DNA of 46,842 bases, from contig NZ_JADILJ010000029.1 in assembly GCF_017355185.1 (NCBI RefSeq), positions 1-46,842 of the forward strand, written 5' to 3'. Shown piece after piece: positions 1 to 8,306 of this stretch. Each line of letters begins with the position of its first letter. The stretch's first letter is position 1. A program made the position numbers and the translations under genes. The notes below the pieces were generated by a model. It was given only the letters and a program-made list of their open reading frames with translations. It was not told the origin of the DNA and searched no databases. This DNA is from Rathayibacter sp. SD072 (GTDB lineage: Bacteria > Actinomycetota > Actinomycetes > Actinomycetales > Microbacteriaceae).

Positions 1-575
1 TGCGCGGCGGTCGGGGTGGGAGTCGCAGTGGGCGTCGGCGGGGGCGCCGCAGTGGTGGTGGCACTCGGAGTCGGAGTCGCCGTCGGCGTCGGAGTCGCGC
101 CCCCCGCGTTCCGCACGACGAGGCGCACCCCCGCACTGGTCCCGGTGTTCCCCGCGGCGTCCCCAGCGCGGGCGGTCACGGTGTAGGTCGCGTCGCGCCA
201 GGCGCGGGTGTCGGCGGTGAGGGCCCAGCGGCCGTCCGAGCGCTTCGCGCCGTCGCCGACGCGCGTGCTGCCGGACCAGAACGAGACGGAGGCGACGCCG
301 ACGTCGTCCGTCGCCGTCGCGACGAGGGTGGCCGGCCCCGACACCGTGCTGCCCGAGGCGGGGGATGTGATCCTGACGACCGGGACCGTGGCGTCCGCGG
401 CGGCCGCGGGCGGGGCCGCGAGGGGCCCGGCGACGAGGAGGAGGGCGAGGAGTCCGACGCCGAGCAGGCGTCCGGTCCTCGACGCCGGAGGCGCGGTCGG
501 ACCCCGGCTCCCGGTGTCCTGCGGTGTGCTGTGCCGCGTGCTGCGGGGCGTGCTGTGCGGGGTGGTTCGAGGCAT
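1..575 (-). CDS. Secreted Ig-like domain protein, partial
   Basis: Only the N-terminal 191 codons are in the window; the frame runs off the left edge without a stop. The start is the ATG at 575-573, with a purine-rich GGAAGGG about 11 bases upstream. The first ~35 residues are Ser/Thr/His/Arg rich, then comes a hydrophobic stretch (GVGLLALLLVAGPLAAPPAAAA) ending in Ala residues, which looks like a long signal peptide or membrane anchor. Residues ~62-155 read as a bacterial Ig-like fold (PVVRITSPASGSTVSG..., DDVGVASVSFW, DAAGNTG), the type often found in secreted enzymes and adhesins. A Thr/Pro-rich linker (repeated TPTPTAT) follows to the edge. The downstream functional domain is not visible, so the role of the whole protein is unknown. 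Confidence 0.75.
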   Translation of the reverse strand, partial: MPRTTPHSTPRSTRHSTPQDTGSRGPTAPPASRTGRLLGVGLLALLLVAGPLAAPPAAAADATVPVVRITSPASGSTVSGPATLVATATDDVGVASVSFWSGSTRVGDGAKRSDGRWALTADTRAWRDATYTVTARAGDAAGNTGTSAGVRLVVRNAGGATPTPTATPTPSATTTAAPPPTPTATPTPTAA

Positions 576-734
576 GGCGGAGCGGCCCTTCCGTCGTCGG
601 GAGCGAAGACGGAGAGAGACGTGCGCGGTCCCCCCCGTGGCGCCTCGTCTCCGGTGCTCGCACCCTAGAAGGGGCGCCGCGAGCGCCTCCAGCGGGTTGA
701 CCTCTCGCCGAGCCGCGCGCTAGTCGGGGCGGCG

Positions 735-749
735 CGGCGGGATCCGCCG
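735..749 (-). terminator. Hairpin after the DszC-like gene
   Basis: Arms CGGCGG (735-740) and CCGCCG (744-749) with a 3-base loop sit directly behind the stop of the 750..2027 gene. There is no U-tract, as is common in high-GC actinobacteria. Terminator role is inferred. Confidence 0.4.
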
Positions 750-2027
750 CTACGCGCGACGCCCGGGGCCCGCTCCGATCGACCAGACCCGCGGAGGGAG
801 CGCACCGGTCACCGCGTGGTCGCCGACGATCCGCGCCTTGAAGACCCACGGATTGTGGCTCGCCGCGGTGCGGGCGTTGCGCCAGTGCCGGTCGAGGTTC
901 TTCGTCGTGCTCACCCCGGAGGCGCCGAGCGCGTCGAACACGTCGGACGTCGCGCGGGTGGCGAGCTGCGTCAGCACGATCTGCGCCTGCGCCGACTCGA
1001 GCTCGGCGAGGTCGTTCAGCCGCTCCTCCTCGACGAGGTCCTCCCCCGACGCGGCCTCGTAGGCGAGCTGCAGGGCCTGCGCGGCCTTCTCGACGATCGC
1101 CGAGCCGGCGTACGCGGCGGCCGAGACCTGCCCGACGACCTGCAGGATCTGCGGATCAGCGGCGTACGAGTCGGCGTTGCCGTGCGAGTAGATGCGGGTG
1201 CGGCCGCGCACCGCCTCGGCGAGCTCGCGCTCGGCGGCGGCGATGGATCCGGCCAGCACCGACAGCAGCACGGCCTGGTAGAACGCGGTCTGGTAGCGGA
1301 ACCGGGTGCCGAAGTCGACGACGTCCTCGGCCGCGACCACGGCGTCGACGAAGGTGCTGGTGCCGGAGCCCGTGGTGCGCTGACCGAAGCCGTCCCAGTC
1401 GTCGGCGTGCGTCACTCCGCCCTGACGGGCGTCGACGATCGCGATGACCGTCGCCCCCGTGTCGGAGCGCTGGGCGAAGACGTCGATCCAGTCGGCGAAG
1501 ATGCTGCCGGTCGAGTAGTACTTGGTGCCGTTCACGAGGAAGCGCTCGGGATCGCCCTCGATCGGGCTGACCTTGGTGTTCACGTCGCCGATGGCGACGG
1601 TGCCGACCTCGGTCCACGCGTTGCCGCCGATCTCGCCGTCGACGAAGCGCTGGAGCCAGCGCTCGCGCGTGCCGTCGGTGGCGACGAGGCGGTCCTCGAC
1701 GAGCGCGAAGTGCCCGCGCAGGGCCTGCGGGATGTTCGAGTCGGCCGAGGCGAGCTCGGTCAGCAGCCGGAAGAGCTGGGGGAGGGTCGCCCCTGCTCCG
1801 CCGTTCTCGATCGGCACCCGCACGGCGCCGAAGCCGGCCGCGGCCAGCGCCCGGATCTGCTCGGCCGGCAGCACGTGGTCGCGCTCGCGGGCGGAGGCGC
1901 CCGCCGCGATCTCGGCGAAGAGCGGACGGAAGCGCGCGGCGAGCTCGTCGTAGGGCACGGTCCCGACGGCCGGGGCAGGTGCGGCGGCGGTAGCGGCGGT
2001 GGGCGCGGCGGCGGTGGCGACGGTCAT
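750..2027 (-). CDS. DszC/SfnB-like flavin-dependent monooxygenase (acyl-CoA dehydrogenase fold)
   Basis: A 425-residue cytoplasmic flavoprotein with the acyl-CoA dehydrogenase fold: N-terminal helical domain (~25-140), beta domain (~140-245, with the segment NAWTEVG) and C-terminal helical domain (~255-410). The C-terminal motif NLDRHWRNARTAASHNP is typical of the DszC/SfnB branch, which uses reduced flavin and oxygen to oxidise sulfur or nitrogen compounds, rather than of true acyl-CoA dehydrogenases. The reading frame stays open far upstream to ~3404, but the real start is ATG 2027-2025, preceded by AGGAG 6 bases upstream; the first ~20 residues are Ala/Thr-rich. It diverges from the reductase gene at 2205. 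No flavin reductase or sulfonate transporter is adjacent, so the substrate is unknown. Confidence 0.8.
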   Translation of the reverse strand: MTVATAAAPTAATAAAPAPAVGTVPYDELAARFRPLFAEIAAGASARERDHVLPAEQIRALAAAGFGAVRVPIENGGAGATLPQLFRLLTELASADSNIPQALRGHFALVEDRLVATDGTRERWLQRFVDGEIGGNAWTEVGTVAIGDVNTKVSPIEGDPERFLVNGTKYYSTGSIFADWIDVFAQRSDTGATVIAIVDARQGGVTHADDWDGFGQRTTGSGTSTFVDAVVAAEDVVDFGTRFRYQTAFYQAVLLSVLAGSIAAAERELAEAVRGRTRIYSHGNADSYAADPQILQVVGQVSAAAYAGSAIVEKAAQALQLAYEAASGEDLVEEERLNDLAELESAQAQIVLTQLATRATSDVFDALGASGVSTTKNLDRHWRNARTAASHNPWVFKARIVGDHAVTGALPPRVWSIGAGPGRRA

Positions 2028-2204
2028 GGTCGGCTCCTCTCGAACGGCGCGCCGGAGGCGGCGGCACGGGAGCGACGGTAGCCGCCGGGCGCGACGCGGC
2101 GGGTTCTGTGTCCAGGTGTTACGGGGAGTGCCGGGGAGCCGGGGCGGCTGGGGAGGAGAGCTCGACCGGGGAATGCCTGGCGACGCTCGGTGTTGGCACA
2201 GGGG
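2028..2204. promoter_or_regulatory. Divergent intergenic region
   Basis: This 177-base spacer must hold the promoters of the DszC-like gene and the PRISE-type reductase. I see no strong palindrome or clear -10/-35 pair in it. Confidence 0.35.
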
Positions 2205-3311
2205 ATGACTTCGACGCACCCGTCCCCCGCACACTCCGCTCCCGCCGACTCCGACCGCCGCGCCCTCGTGGTCGGCGCGACCGGCATCGCCGGCTCCGCC
2301 CTCGTCGATCTGCTCACCGAGCAGGGCCGGCCCGTCACCGCCCTCTCGCGCCGGCCGATCGCCGAGCGCCCCGGCGTCCGCCCGCTCGCGGCCGACCTGC
2401 GCTCGGCCGACGACCTCGCCCGCGTGCTCGCCGACGAGCGGCCGACGCACGTCTACTTCACCGCCTGGTCCCGCCAGGAGACGGAGGAGGAGAACATCGC
2501 CGTCAACGCCGGCATGGTCCGCGACCTCCTCGCCGCGCTGGCGCACGCTCCGCTCGAGCACGTCGCCCTGGTCACCGGGCTCAAGCACTACCTCGGCCCG
2601 TTCGAGGCGTACGGCCAGGGCGCGATGCCCGACACCCCCTTCCACGAGGAGGAGGAGCGGCTGGACGCCCCGAACTTCTACTACGCGCAGGAGGACGAGC
2701 TCTTCGCCGCCGCCGAGCGCGCGGGCTTCACGTGGTCGGTGCACCGCTCGCACACGGTGATCGGCCACGCGGTCGGCAACGCCATGAACATGGGCCTGAC
2801 CCTCGCGGTCTACGCCTCGATCCAGCGTGAGCTCGGCCGGCCCTTCGTGTTCCCGGGCTCGCTCACCCAGTGGAACGGCCTCACCGACATGACGGACGCC
2901 ACCGTGCTCGCCGCGCAGATGGTCTGGGCCTCGACGTCCGAGGCCGGCCGCGACGAGGCCTTCAACGTGGTCAACGGCGACGTCTTCCGCTGGCGCTGGA
3001 TGTGGACGCGCCTCGCCGAGCACTTCGGCGTCGAGCCGGTGGGCCCGGGGGAGGAGCCGCAGCCGCTCGAGCAGCAGATGGCCGACGCGCGGCCCGTCTG
3101 GCAGCGCCTGGTCGAGCAGCACGGCCTGATCGAGCCCGACCTCGGCCGTGTCGCGTCCTGGTGGCACACCGACGCCGACCTCGGCCGCGAGATCGAGGTC
3201 GTGACCGACATCAGCAAGTCCCGCCTCGCCGGATTCACGCTGCACCACCGCACCGTCGACTCCTTCACCGCGCTGTTCGACCGCTACCGCGCGGAGAAGC
3301 TGATCCCGTAG
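2205..3311 (+). CDS. PRISE-type NAD(P)-dependent reductase (atypical SDR)
   Basis: A 368-residue Rossmann protein of the SDR superfamily. The N-terminal GATGIAGSALVDLL segment is the dinucleotide-binding glycine motif. TGLKHYLGPFEAYG and NFYYAQEDELF match the PRISE group (progesterone 5-beta-reductase / iridoid synthase-like enone reductases), in which the classical YxxxK catalytic motif is rearranged and the tyrosine lies in the FYY segment. These enzymes reduce activated C=C bonds of enones; the natural substrate here is unknown. The ATG at 2205 is chosen; a GTG at 2190 is in frame, but neither has a strong ribosome site. The divergent flavin monooxygenase suggests, but does not show, a shared degradative or detoxifying role. 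Confidence 0.75.
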   Translation: MTSTHPSPAHSAPADSDRRALVVGATGIAGSALVDLLTEQGRPVTALSRRPIAERPGVRPLAADLRSADDLARVLADERPTHVYFTAWSRQETEEENIAVNAGMVRDLLAALAHAPLEHVALVTGLKHYLGPFEAYGQGAMPDTPFHEEEERLDAPNFYYAQEDELFAAAERAGFTWSVHRSHTVIGHAVGNAMNMGLTLAVYASIQRELGRPFVFPGSLTQWNGLTDMTDATVLAAQMVWASTSEAGRDEAFNVVNGDVFRWRWMWTRLAEHFGVEPVGPGEEPQPLEQQMADARPVWQRLVEQHGLIEPDLGRVASWWHTDADLGREIEVVTDISKSRLAGFTLHHRTVDSFTALFDRYRAEKLIP

Positions 3312-3430
3312 GGCGAGCCCCCGCGCACCCTCCCCGTCCGCCCGACCGTCGCCGTCCCGTCGCCTCCCCGTCACCCCGATGACACCGACCGCACCTAGCG
3401 TCACGGCATGGCGGCGGCGGTGAGCGGAGC

Positions 3431-5665
3431 ATGATCGAGCGGGTCGACCCGTTCATCGGCACGGAGGCGACGGCGCTCGCCGAGCCCACCGGTCTCGCCG
3501 CGACCTGGTGGTCGCCCAAGCCGCTCATCGGCAACACGCACCCCGGAGCGACGTACCCGCTCGGCATGGTCTCGGCCTGCTCCTACTCGGGCGCCTACCC
3601 GACCGGGTACGGACGCTACGACCTGGCGCTCGAGGGCGTGCCCCCGCTCATCCGCGAGGGCATCGAGGCCTCGGGCTTCACGCACTTCCAGCAGTCGGGC
3701 ACCGGGGCGATCCGGAAGTACTACAACTACCTCCGCGTCACGCCCATGATCGAGCCGCTCGACGAGCTCGGCCGCAGCTGGGACGTCGTCGACGAGGTCG
3801 CCGAGCCCGGCTACTACGCGGCGACCCTCTCCTCCGGGGTCCGCGCCGAGCTGACCGTCGGCCCCGCCTCGGCCGTGCACCGCTACACGTTCCCGCGCCA
3901 CCGCAGCGCCCGCGTCGTCGTCGACCTGTCGCTCGGCGGCCTCGCGATCCCGAGCGGAGCGACCGTGCCGCTGCGCGCGCAACTGCGGTCGATCTCACCG
4001 GGCGTCGCGAGCGGCGAGGTCGTGATGGAGGGCGCGCCCCTCGCCGTGCACCTCGAGTGCGACGCGCTGCACTGGCGCCAGATGCTCTGGTACGACCGCC
4101 GGCTCATGCCGGGCGGCACCCGGCTCGACTTCGACCACATCCGCCCGACCACCCTCCGCCCGTTCGGCCTGATGTGGGCGGGGCCCAGCGAGCCCGGCAC
4201 GACGGTCGAGCTCCGGATGGGCTTCTCGCTCCGCGGGACCGAGCGCGCCCGCGAGAACCTGCACCGCGACGTGCCGCCCACCGGCACCGGCTTCGACCAG
4301 CGCCGCGACCGCACCCGCAAGACGTGGCGGAAGCAGCTGCGCCGCATCGCGGTCGACACTCCGTCCACCGATCGCGAGACCGTCTTCTCGACGGCGCTCT
4401 ACCACTCGCTGATCAAGCCGTGCCTCGCCCCCTCCGAGAGCCCGTTCTGGCCGACCGACGGCCCCTTCGTCTTCGACATCAGCACCATGTGGGACATCTA
4501 CCGCACCCAGCTGCCGCTGCTCACCGCCTTGATTCCGGAGCGCGCGGTCGAGATCGGAGCGGCGCTGCTCACCATCTGCGAGGAGGAGGGCAACTTCCCG
4601 ATCGGCTACCGGATGGCCAAGGGCAGCGACCGCTTCTCCCGGCAGGGCAGCGCTCTCGCGCACACCTTCCTCGCCGACCTCTGCCGACTGGGCCTGCCCG
4701 GCATCGACTGGGACGCGGCGCTCGTGCACATGGCGGAGGACCTCAAGCGCACCTACGGCGAGGAGTTCCTCGCGGCCGGCGAGGCGCATCCGATCAGCCA
4801 CACCCTCGACCTGGCCCAGGGCTACTGGTGCACGGCCGTGGTGGCGCGCCACGTCGGCGACCGGGTGCTCGCGGAGCAGCTCGAGGAGCGCGCCGCGCAG
4901 TGGGTGAACGCCTTCGACCTCCGCACCGGGCTGCTCAAGGACTCCACGTACTACGAGGGCACGCGCCACAACTACTCCTTCCGCCTGCTGCACGACATGG
5001 CGGGCCGCATCGCGCTGAGCGGAGGCGACGACGCGTTCGTCGCGCAGCTCGACGAGTTCTTCGGCTACGGCGCCGAGCCGGTGACGCAGCCCGGGCTGCG
5101 CCCCGCTCGCGCCGAGATGGCGGAGGGAGCCGCGCTCGGGCGCTTCGAGGGCCTCAACAACGAGCCCGACATGGACGCTCCCTGGGCCTACCACTACGCG
5201 GGCCGGCCCGACCGCACGGCCGAGATCGTGCACGGCGTGCTGCACCAGCGCTTCGGCACCGGCCGCGGCGGCCTGCCCGGCAACGACGACTCCGGCGGGC
5301 TGAGCTCCTGGTACGTCTGGGCGAGCCTGGGGCTGTTCCCGGTCGCCGGGCAGGGACTCGTCCTGGTGAACGCACCGGCGTTCTCCCGGGTCTCGGTCGC
5401 CGTCGGCGGGGCCGACCTCGAGATCCGCACCACCGGCTTCGTCGAGCCCGTGCCCGGCGCAGCGGTGCAGTACGTGCAGTCGGCCGAGTTCAACGGCGCC
5501 CCCCTCGTGTCGAGCGCGATCAGCGCGGCCGAGCTGCACCGCGGTGGCGAGCTCACCCTGCACCTCGGACCCGAGCCGTCGGAGTGGGCGACCGCCCCGG
5601 AGCACCGGCCGCCGTCGCATCCCGCGCGGCCCGCCGCCACGACCACCAGCACCACCCAGCCCTAG
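3431..5665 (+). CDS. GH92 family alpha-mannosidase
   Basis: A 744-residue glycoside hydrolase family 92 protein, a family of calcium-dependent inverting exo-alpha-mannosidases. Visible family marks are VDPFIGT near residue 6, GNTHPGATYPLGM near 35-50, NEPDMDAPWAYHYAGRPD from residue 577 and GNDDSGGLSSWYVW from residue 617, the last carrying the conserved catalytic acidic region. Length is normal for the family. There is no signal peptide, so the enzyme is predicted cytoplasmic, unlike the many secreted GH92 enzymes. The last ~35 residues are a Pro/Thr/Ser-rich tail. The start is ATG 3431 with GGAG a few bases upstream. The GT4 gene follows 9 bases after the stop, so the two are probably co-transcribed. 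Confidence 0.87.
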   Translation: MIERVDPFIGTEATALAEPTGLAATWWSPKPLIGNTHPGATYPLGMVSACSYSGAYPTGYGRYDLALEGVPPLIREGIEASGFTHFQQSGTGAIRKYYNYLRVTPMIEPLDELGRSWDVVDEVAEPGYYAATLSSGVRAELTVGPASAVHRYTFPRHRSARVVVDLSLGGLAIPSGATVPLRAQLRSISPGVASGEVVMEGAPLAVHLECDALHWRQMLWYDRRLMPGGTRLDFDHIRPTTLRPFGLMWAGPSEPGTTVELRMGFSLRGTERARENLHRDVPPTGTGFDQRRDRTRKTWRKQLRRIAVDTPSTDRETVFSTALYHSLIKPCLAPSESPFWPTDGPFVFDISTMWDIYRTQLPLLTALIPERAVEIGAALLTICEEEGNFPIGYRMAKGSDRFSRQGSALAHTFLADLCRLGLPGIDWDAALVHMAEDLKRTYGEEFLAAGEAHPISHTLDLAQGYWCTAVVARHVGDRVLAEQLEERAAQWVNAFDLRTGLLKDSTYYEGTRHNYSFRLLHDMAGRIALSGGDDAFVAQLDEFFGYGAEPVTQPGLRPARAEMAEGAALGRFEGLNNEPDMDAPWAYHYAGRPDRTAEIVHGVLHQRFGTGRGGLPGNDDSGGLSSWYVWASLGLFPVAGQGLVLVNAPAFSRVSVAVGGADLEIRTTGFVEPVPGAAVQYVQSAEFNGAPLVSSAISAAELHRGGELTLHLGPEPSEWATAPEHRPPSHPARPAATTTSTTQP

Positions 5666-5674
5666 GAGGAGACC

Positions 5675-6991
5675 ATGGACCAGAGCACTCACGCGAGCAC
5701 CGTGCAGAATCGGCTCGTGATCGTCGTCCGGGCGGATCCGGTGATCTGCGGGCACTCGGTCGAGGCCCGCAATCTCGCCGAGACGGCGCTCGAGCGCGGC
5801 TTCGACGAGGTCCGCATCGTCACCTGGCCGATCGAGCGCCTCGAGGCGGCGGGACTGCCGCTGAAGCCGCTGGACGCGGTCCTGCCCTACAGCGAGGGCA
5901 TCATCGTGGAGCGGCCGGCGCCGGTCGGCGACTACAAGGTGCCGGACGGCCGCTACCTCGCCGGCATGATCGGCCGCCTCATCGAGCTGTTCACCGACGG
6001 GGTGCCGACGGTCTGCTTGTCGCTCTACCTCAGCCCGCACACGATCGCGGTGTCCGACGCCCTCCGCGCCGCCTGGAGCACCGGGCTGCCCGTGAACGTC
6101 ACCACCATCGCCGAGGCGGTGGGCTCCGACGTCACGAACGTCGTCCGCCGCGCGGTCGAGGAGGGGCGTCTGGGCGCCGCCGCCCACATCTTCGCCTCCT
6201 ATCTCTCGCAGGACCACTGCGTCGCCGTCTCGGAGTACACCCGCGACCTCGTCGTCGAGGAGGCCGAGCGGATCGACGCCGTGCACGGCACGCGCTTCGC
6301 CGAGCAATGCCGGTCCCGCATCGCGATCTCGTACCCGGCGATCGACTCCGACGCCTACTCCGACCTCGATCCGGTCGCCCTCGACGACCTGATCCGGGCA
6401 CGCGGGCTCCGCCGGGACGGCTACGTGCTCTTCCTCTCGCGCCTCACCGAGGCCAAGGGCGTCGAGGACCTCATCACCGGCTACGAGCGCAGCCGCGTCC
6501 ACGAGCAGCACGAGCTCGTCATCGCGGGGCGAGGCCCTCAGGAGGCGGAGCTGCGCCGGATCGCGGCCGCCTCGCCGCTGGCGCACCGCATCCGGTTCCT
6601 CGACGACGTCGGAGACGCCGAGAAGCCCTACCTGATGGCCGGCTGCTCGGCGTTCGTGCTGCCGAGCAAGCCCCGGCCCGAGTTCGTCGAGACGTTCGGC
6701 ATCGCGCTCGCCGAGAAGATGCTCGCCGGGGGCGGTCCCGTCATCACGACCCTCACCGGCGGGATCGGGGAGGCGATCGGCGAGCACGCCTTCGTCGTCC
6801 CGGTGGAGGATCCGGACGCGATCGCGTCGCTCCTGGACCACGCGATCCTCGAGCTCGACGACTCCGAGCGCGCCCGACTGGCCGTCGCCGCCCGCGAGTA
6901 CGCGCTGCGGTTCGACCGCCGCGCGGTGTTCGACCGCCTGTTCGCGCGACTCGGGCGCACGGTCCGGCCGGAGCCGGCGCTCGAGGCGTGA
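5675..6991 (+). CDS. GT4 family glycosyltransferase
   Basis: A 438-residue retaining glycosyltransferase of the GT-B fold. The C-terminal donor-binding half carries FLSRLTEAKGVEDLI, the turn IAGRGPQEAELRRIA, and the E-x7-E type segment PEFVETFGIALAEKMLAGG that contacts the nucleotide sugar in family 4. The N-terminal half is atypical, with no classic GG(x)xxH acceptor motif, so the acceptor and sugar cannot be named. AGGAGGAGACC precedes the ATG closely. It lies 9 bases behind the GH92 gene; pairing of a cytoplasmic mannosidase with a GT4 enzyme suggests turnover or synthesis of an intracellular mannose-containing glycan, which is inference. Confidence 0.82.
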   Translation: MDQSTHASTVQNRLVIVVRADPVICGHSVEARNLAETALERGFDEVRIVTWPIERLEAAGLPLKPLDAVLPYSEGIIVERPAPVGDYKVPDGRYLAGMIGRLIELFTDGVPTVCLSLYLSPHTIAVSDALRAAWSTGLPVNVTTIAEAVGSDVTNVVRRAVEEGRLGAAAHIFASYLSQDHCVAVSEYTRDLVVEEAERIDAVHGTRFAEQCRSRIAISYPAIDSDAYSDLDPVALDDLIRARGLRRDGYVLFLSRLTEAKGVEDLITGYERSRVHEQHELVIAGRGPQEAELRRIAAASPLAHRIRFLDDVGDAEKPYLMAGCSAFVLPSKPRPEFVETFGIALAEKMLAGGGPVITTLTGGIGEAIGEHAFVVPVEDPDAIASLLDHAILELDDSERARLAVAAREYALRFDRRAVFDRLFARLGRTVRPEPALEA

Positions 6992-7013
6992 GGACCGCCC
7001 TCAGGAGGCGTCG

Positions 7014-7032
7014 GGGCCTGTTCAGCAGGCCC
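7014..7032. terminator. Bidirectional hairpin between convergent genes
   Basis: GGGCCTG (7014-7020), loop TTCAG, CAGGCCC (7026-7032): a perfect 7-bp stem between the GT4 gene and the convergent small gene, reaching the stop codon of the latter. It probably serves both strands. Confidence 0.6.
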
Positions 7033-7379
7033 TAGGCGCTCCGGCGGCCCGCTCCCCGCTGACGGGGCTCCTGCTCATCGGCGGGGAGCGCGAGCCGGTA
7101 GCGCACGAAGCGGAGGGTGAAGCTGCGGCGCTCGGAGCCCTCGAGGCGCTCCGCGAGGACCCGGATGCCGAGGACGGCGACGACGCGCCACTGCTCGAGA
7201 CCGCCGGTCACGACGGCGGTGAAGACGGCTCCGGGGAGGACCTCGGCGTGGGCGGCGCCGGGGTCGCGGGAGTCGTCGGCCGTCGCTCCGCTGCTGCCGT
7301 CGGCACGGACGTCGACGCCGTCGGAGGGATCGAGGGGCTCGACGCGCTCCTCGCTGCAGGGTGAGATCTCGATGGTCAT
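7032..7379 (-). CDS. Small hypothetical protein
   Basis: A 115-residue protein of unknown function. The start is ATG 7379-7377 with AGGAG about 10 bases upstream; a longer open frame upstream to 7577 is not credible (no ribosome site, Pro/Arg/His-rich composition). The N-terminal ~45 residues are acidic and probably disordered (EERVEPLDPSDGVDVRADG). Residues ~50-95 look beta-rich (VLPGAVFTAVVTGGLEQWRVVAVLGIRVLAERL...RSFTLRFVRYRLAL), and the tail is basic. No known motif is recognised. The 20-bp palindrome at 7599-7618 lies ~220 bases upstream in the same intergenic region. Confidence 0.6.
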   Translation of the reverse strand: MTIEISPCSEERVEPLDPSDGVDVRADGSSGATADDSRDPGAAHAEVLPGAVFTAVVTGGLEQWRVVAVLGIRVLAERLEGSERRSFTLRFVRYRLALPADEQEPRQRGAGRRSA

Positions 7380-7598
7380 TGTCGCCGGCTCCTGGGGGTG
7401 GCGGACCTGTCCGCGGCGCTTCGGGTGCGCCTCGCACCCGACCGCCGGTCGCGGGCAGGGGGACCCGGCGACCAGCGGTCGGTCATGCGTGCGGCTCGGG
7501 GGCGAGCCCGCCGGAACGCCCTCCGCACCGCCCTCGCAGTGTAGGGGGCGTATCTGGGTTCTGGCGCGGAATGTCAACCACTTGCGGGGTGGCCGTTC

Positions 7599-7618
7599 AG
7601 ACCGACGATCGTCGGTCT
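7599..7618. promoter_or_regulatory. 20-bp perfect palindrome, candidate operator
   Basis: AGACCGACGATCGTCGGTCT is a perfect 20-bp inverted repeat with no loop. That symmetry is more like a dimeric regulator site than a terminator. It is 10 bases from the hairpin at 7628. The cognate regulator is not known. Confidence 0.4.
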
Positions 7619-7627
7619 CGAACGCAC

Positions 7628-7661
7628 CGAAGGCCCGTCCCCGCTGGGGATCGGGCCTTCG
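7628..7661 (-). terminator. Strong hairpin terminator
   Basis: CGAAGGCCCG and TCCCC pair with GGGGA and CGGGCCTTCG around a 3-base loop with one bulged T, about 15 base pairs. It lies 61 bases behind the stop of the minus-strand gene 7723..8064 and probably ends its transcript. No U-tract follows. Confidence 0.6.
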
Positions 7662-7722
7662 AAGGAGGTCGTCCGGATCGGATGCTCGATCGGGAGCCGA
7701 TCGATCCGGGTGCCGGGGCGGA

Positions 7723-8064
7723 TCAGGCGGCGGACTCGGCCCGACGCAGCGGCACGGCGGCCTGCGACGCCGGCTCGGGGACGATGCGCAGCCCCGCTCC
7801 GCTGTTCGCGCGCTCCATGAGCGCCTCGACCCACTCGGGGTTGATGGTGGGCTGGCGGCTGCCCTTGAACTCGAACTGGATCGGGATGGTCGGGTGCATC
7901 CACACGCCGCGGCGGCCGGTGCCGGCCTGGGGGGAGGCGTCCAGGGTCAGCAGGAAGCGCTCGTCGCGGCGGAACTTGTTGATGATGACGATCTGAAGAT
8001 GGGCGAGAGCCCGGTCCTCGACCTCGATCGAGGCGGGAGGGGTGCCGTAGAGGATGTTGCCCAT
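7723..8064 (-). CDS. Microbacteriaceae small conserved protein (DUF7882-like)
   Basis: A 113-residue protein beginning MGNILYGTPPASIEVEDRAL, with RRGVWMHPTIPIQFEFKGSR and NPEWVEALMERANSGAGLRIVPEP. From memory this matches a small family that is abundant in several copies in Microbacteriaceae genomes (DUF7882), sometimes mislabelled as an ATP-dependent DNA ligase; it has no ligase motifs. Function is unknown. GGAG precedes the ATG by about 8 bases. The promoter at ~8105-8140 carries CTAG boxes that also occur at the marR and kinase promoters, so it may belong to that regulon. Confidence 0.7.
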   Translation of the reverse strand: MGNILYGTPPASIEVEDRALAHLQIVIINKFRRDERFLLTLDASPQAGTGRRGVWMHPTIPIQFEFKGSRQPTINPEWVEALMERANSGAGLRIVPEPASQAAVPLRRAESAA

Positions 8065-8103
8065 GATCTTCTCCGATCAGACGAGTGGATGCGGTCCGAT
8101 CAG

Positions 8104-8140
8104 CATATCGCTAGACAGACTTCCTACTAGTCAAGCTAGT
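8104..8140 (-). promoter_or_regulatory. Promoter of the DUF7882-like gene with CTAG inverted repeat
   Basis: On the minus strand TTGACT is a good -35; CGATAT 18 bases downstream is a possible -10. The inverted repeat ACTAG-N5-CTAGT (8126-8140) overlaps the -35, so a bound repressor would block RNA polymerase. The 10-mer CTAGCGATAT (minus strand, 8113-8104) is repeated exactly in the kinase promoter. Confidence 0.5.
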
Positions 8141-8306
8141 TACTTCTGCTCGGGGGATTGACCCTCGGCGCGACCCGCACTACACGCTCTACGGCGAGCG
8201 GCGTGCGCCAGTCCTTGCCGTCGGCTCAGCGACACGGTAGCCACCGCAGGTGAACGGATGGCGAGGGGTGGCGAAGGCGTCACCGGGAGCCCGGACGGGC
8301 CGCGCG

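Larger units (their letters stand above)
7380..7722. other. Gene-free stretch with palindrome and hairpin
   Basis: About 340 bases without a credible gene. It should contain the promoter of the 7032..7379 gene, a 20-bp perfect palindrome (7599-7618) and a long hairpin (7628-7661) behind the 7723..8064 gene. Nothing else stands out. Confidence 0.6.

Noticed and set aside
1-120. Tandem GTCGGAGTCGG-like repeat
   Set aside because: This is the coding repeat for the Thr/Pro linker of the partial secreted protein, not an independent repeat element.
2028-3404. N-terminal extension of the 750..2027 monooxygenase
   Set aside because: Antisense to the PRISE reductase, low-complexity composition, and a good AGGAG/ATG exists at 2027.
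3995-6841. 948-codon minus-strand frame
   Set aside because: Asp/Arg/Val/Gly shadow composition opposite two convincing genes; no domain motifs.
3508-7035. A very long open frame on the plus strand covering GH92 and GT4 genes
   Set aside because: Arg/Pro/His-rich composition typical of an off-frame shadow in GC-rich DNA; the GH92 and GT4 frames have clear family motifs and ribosome sites.
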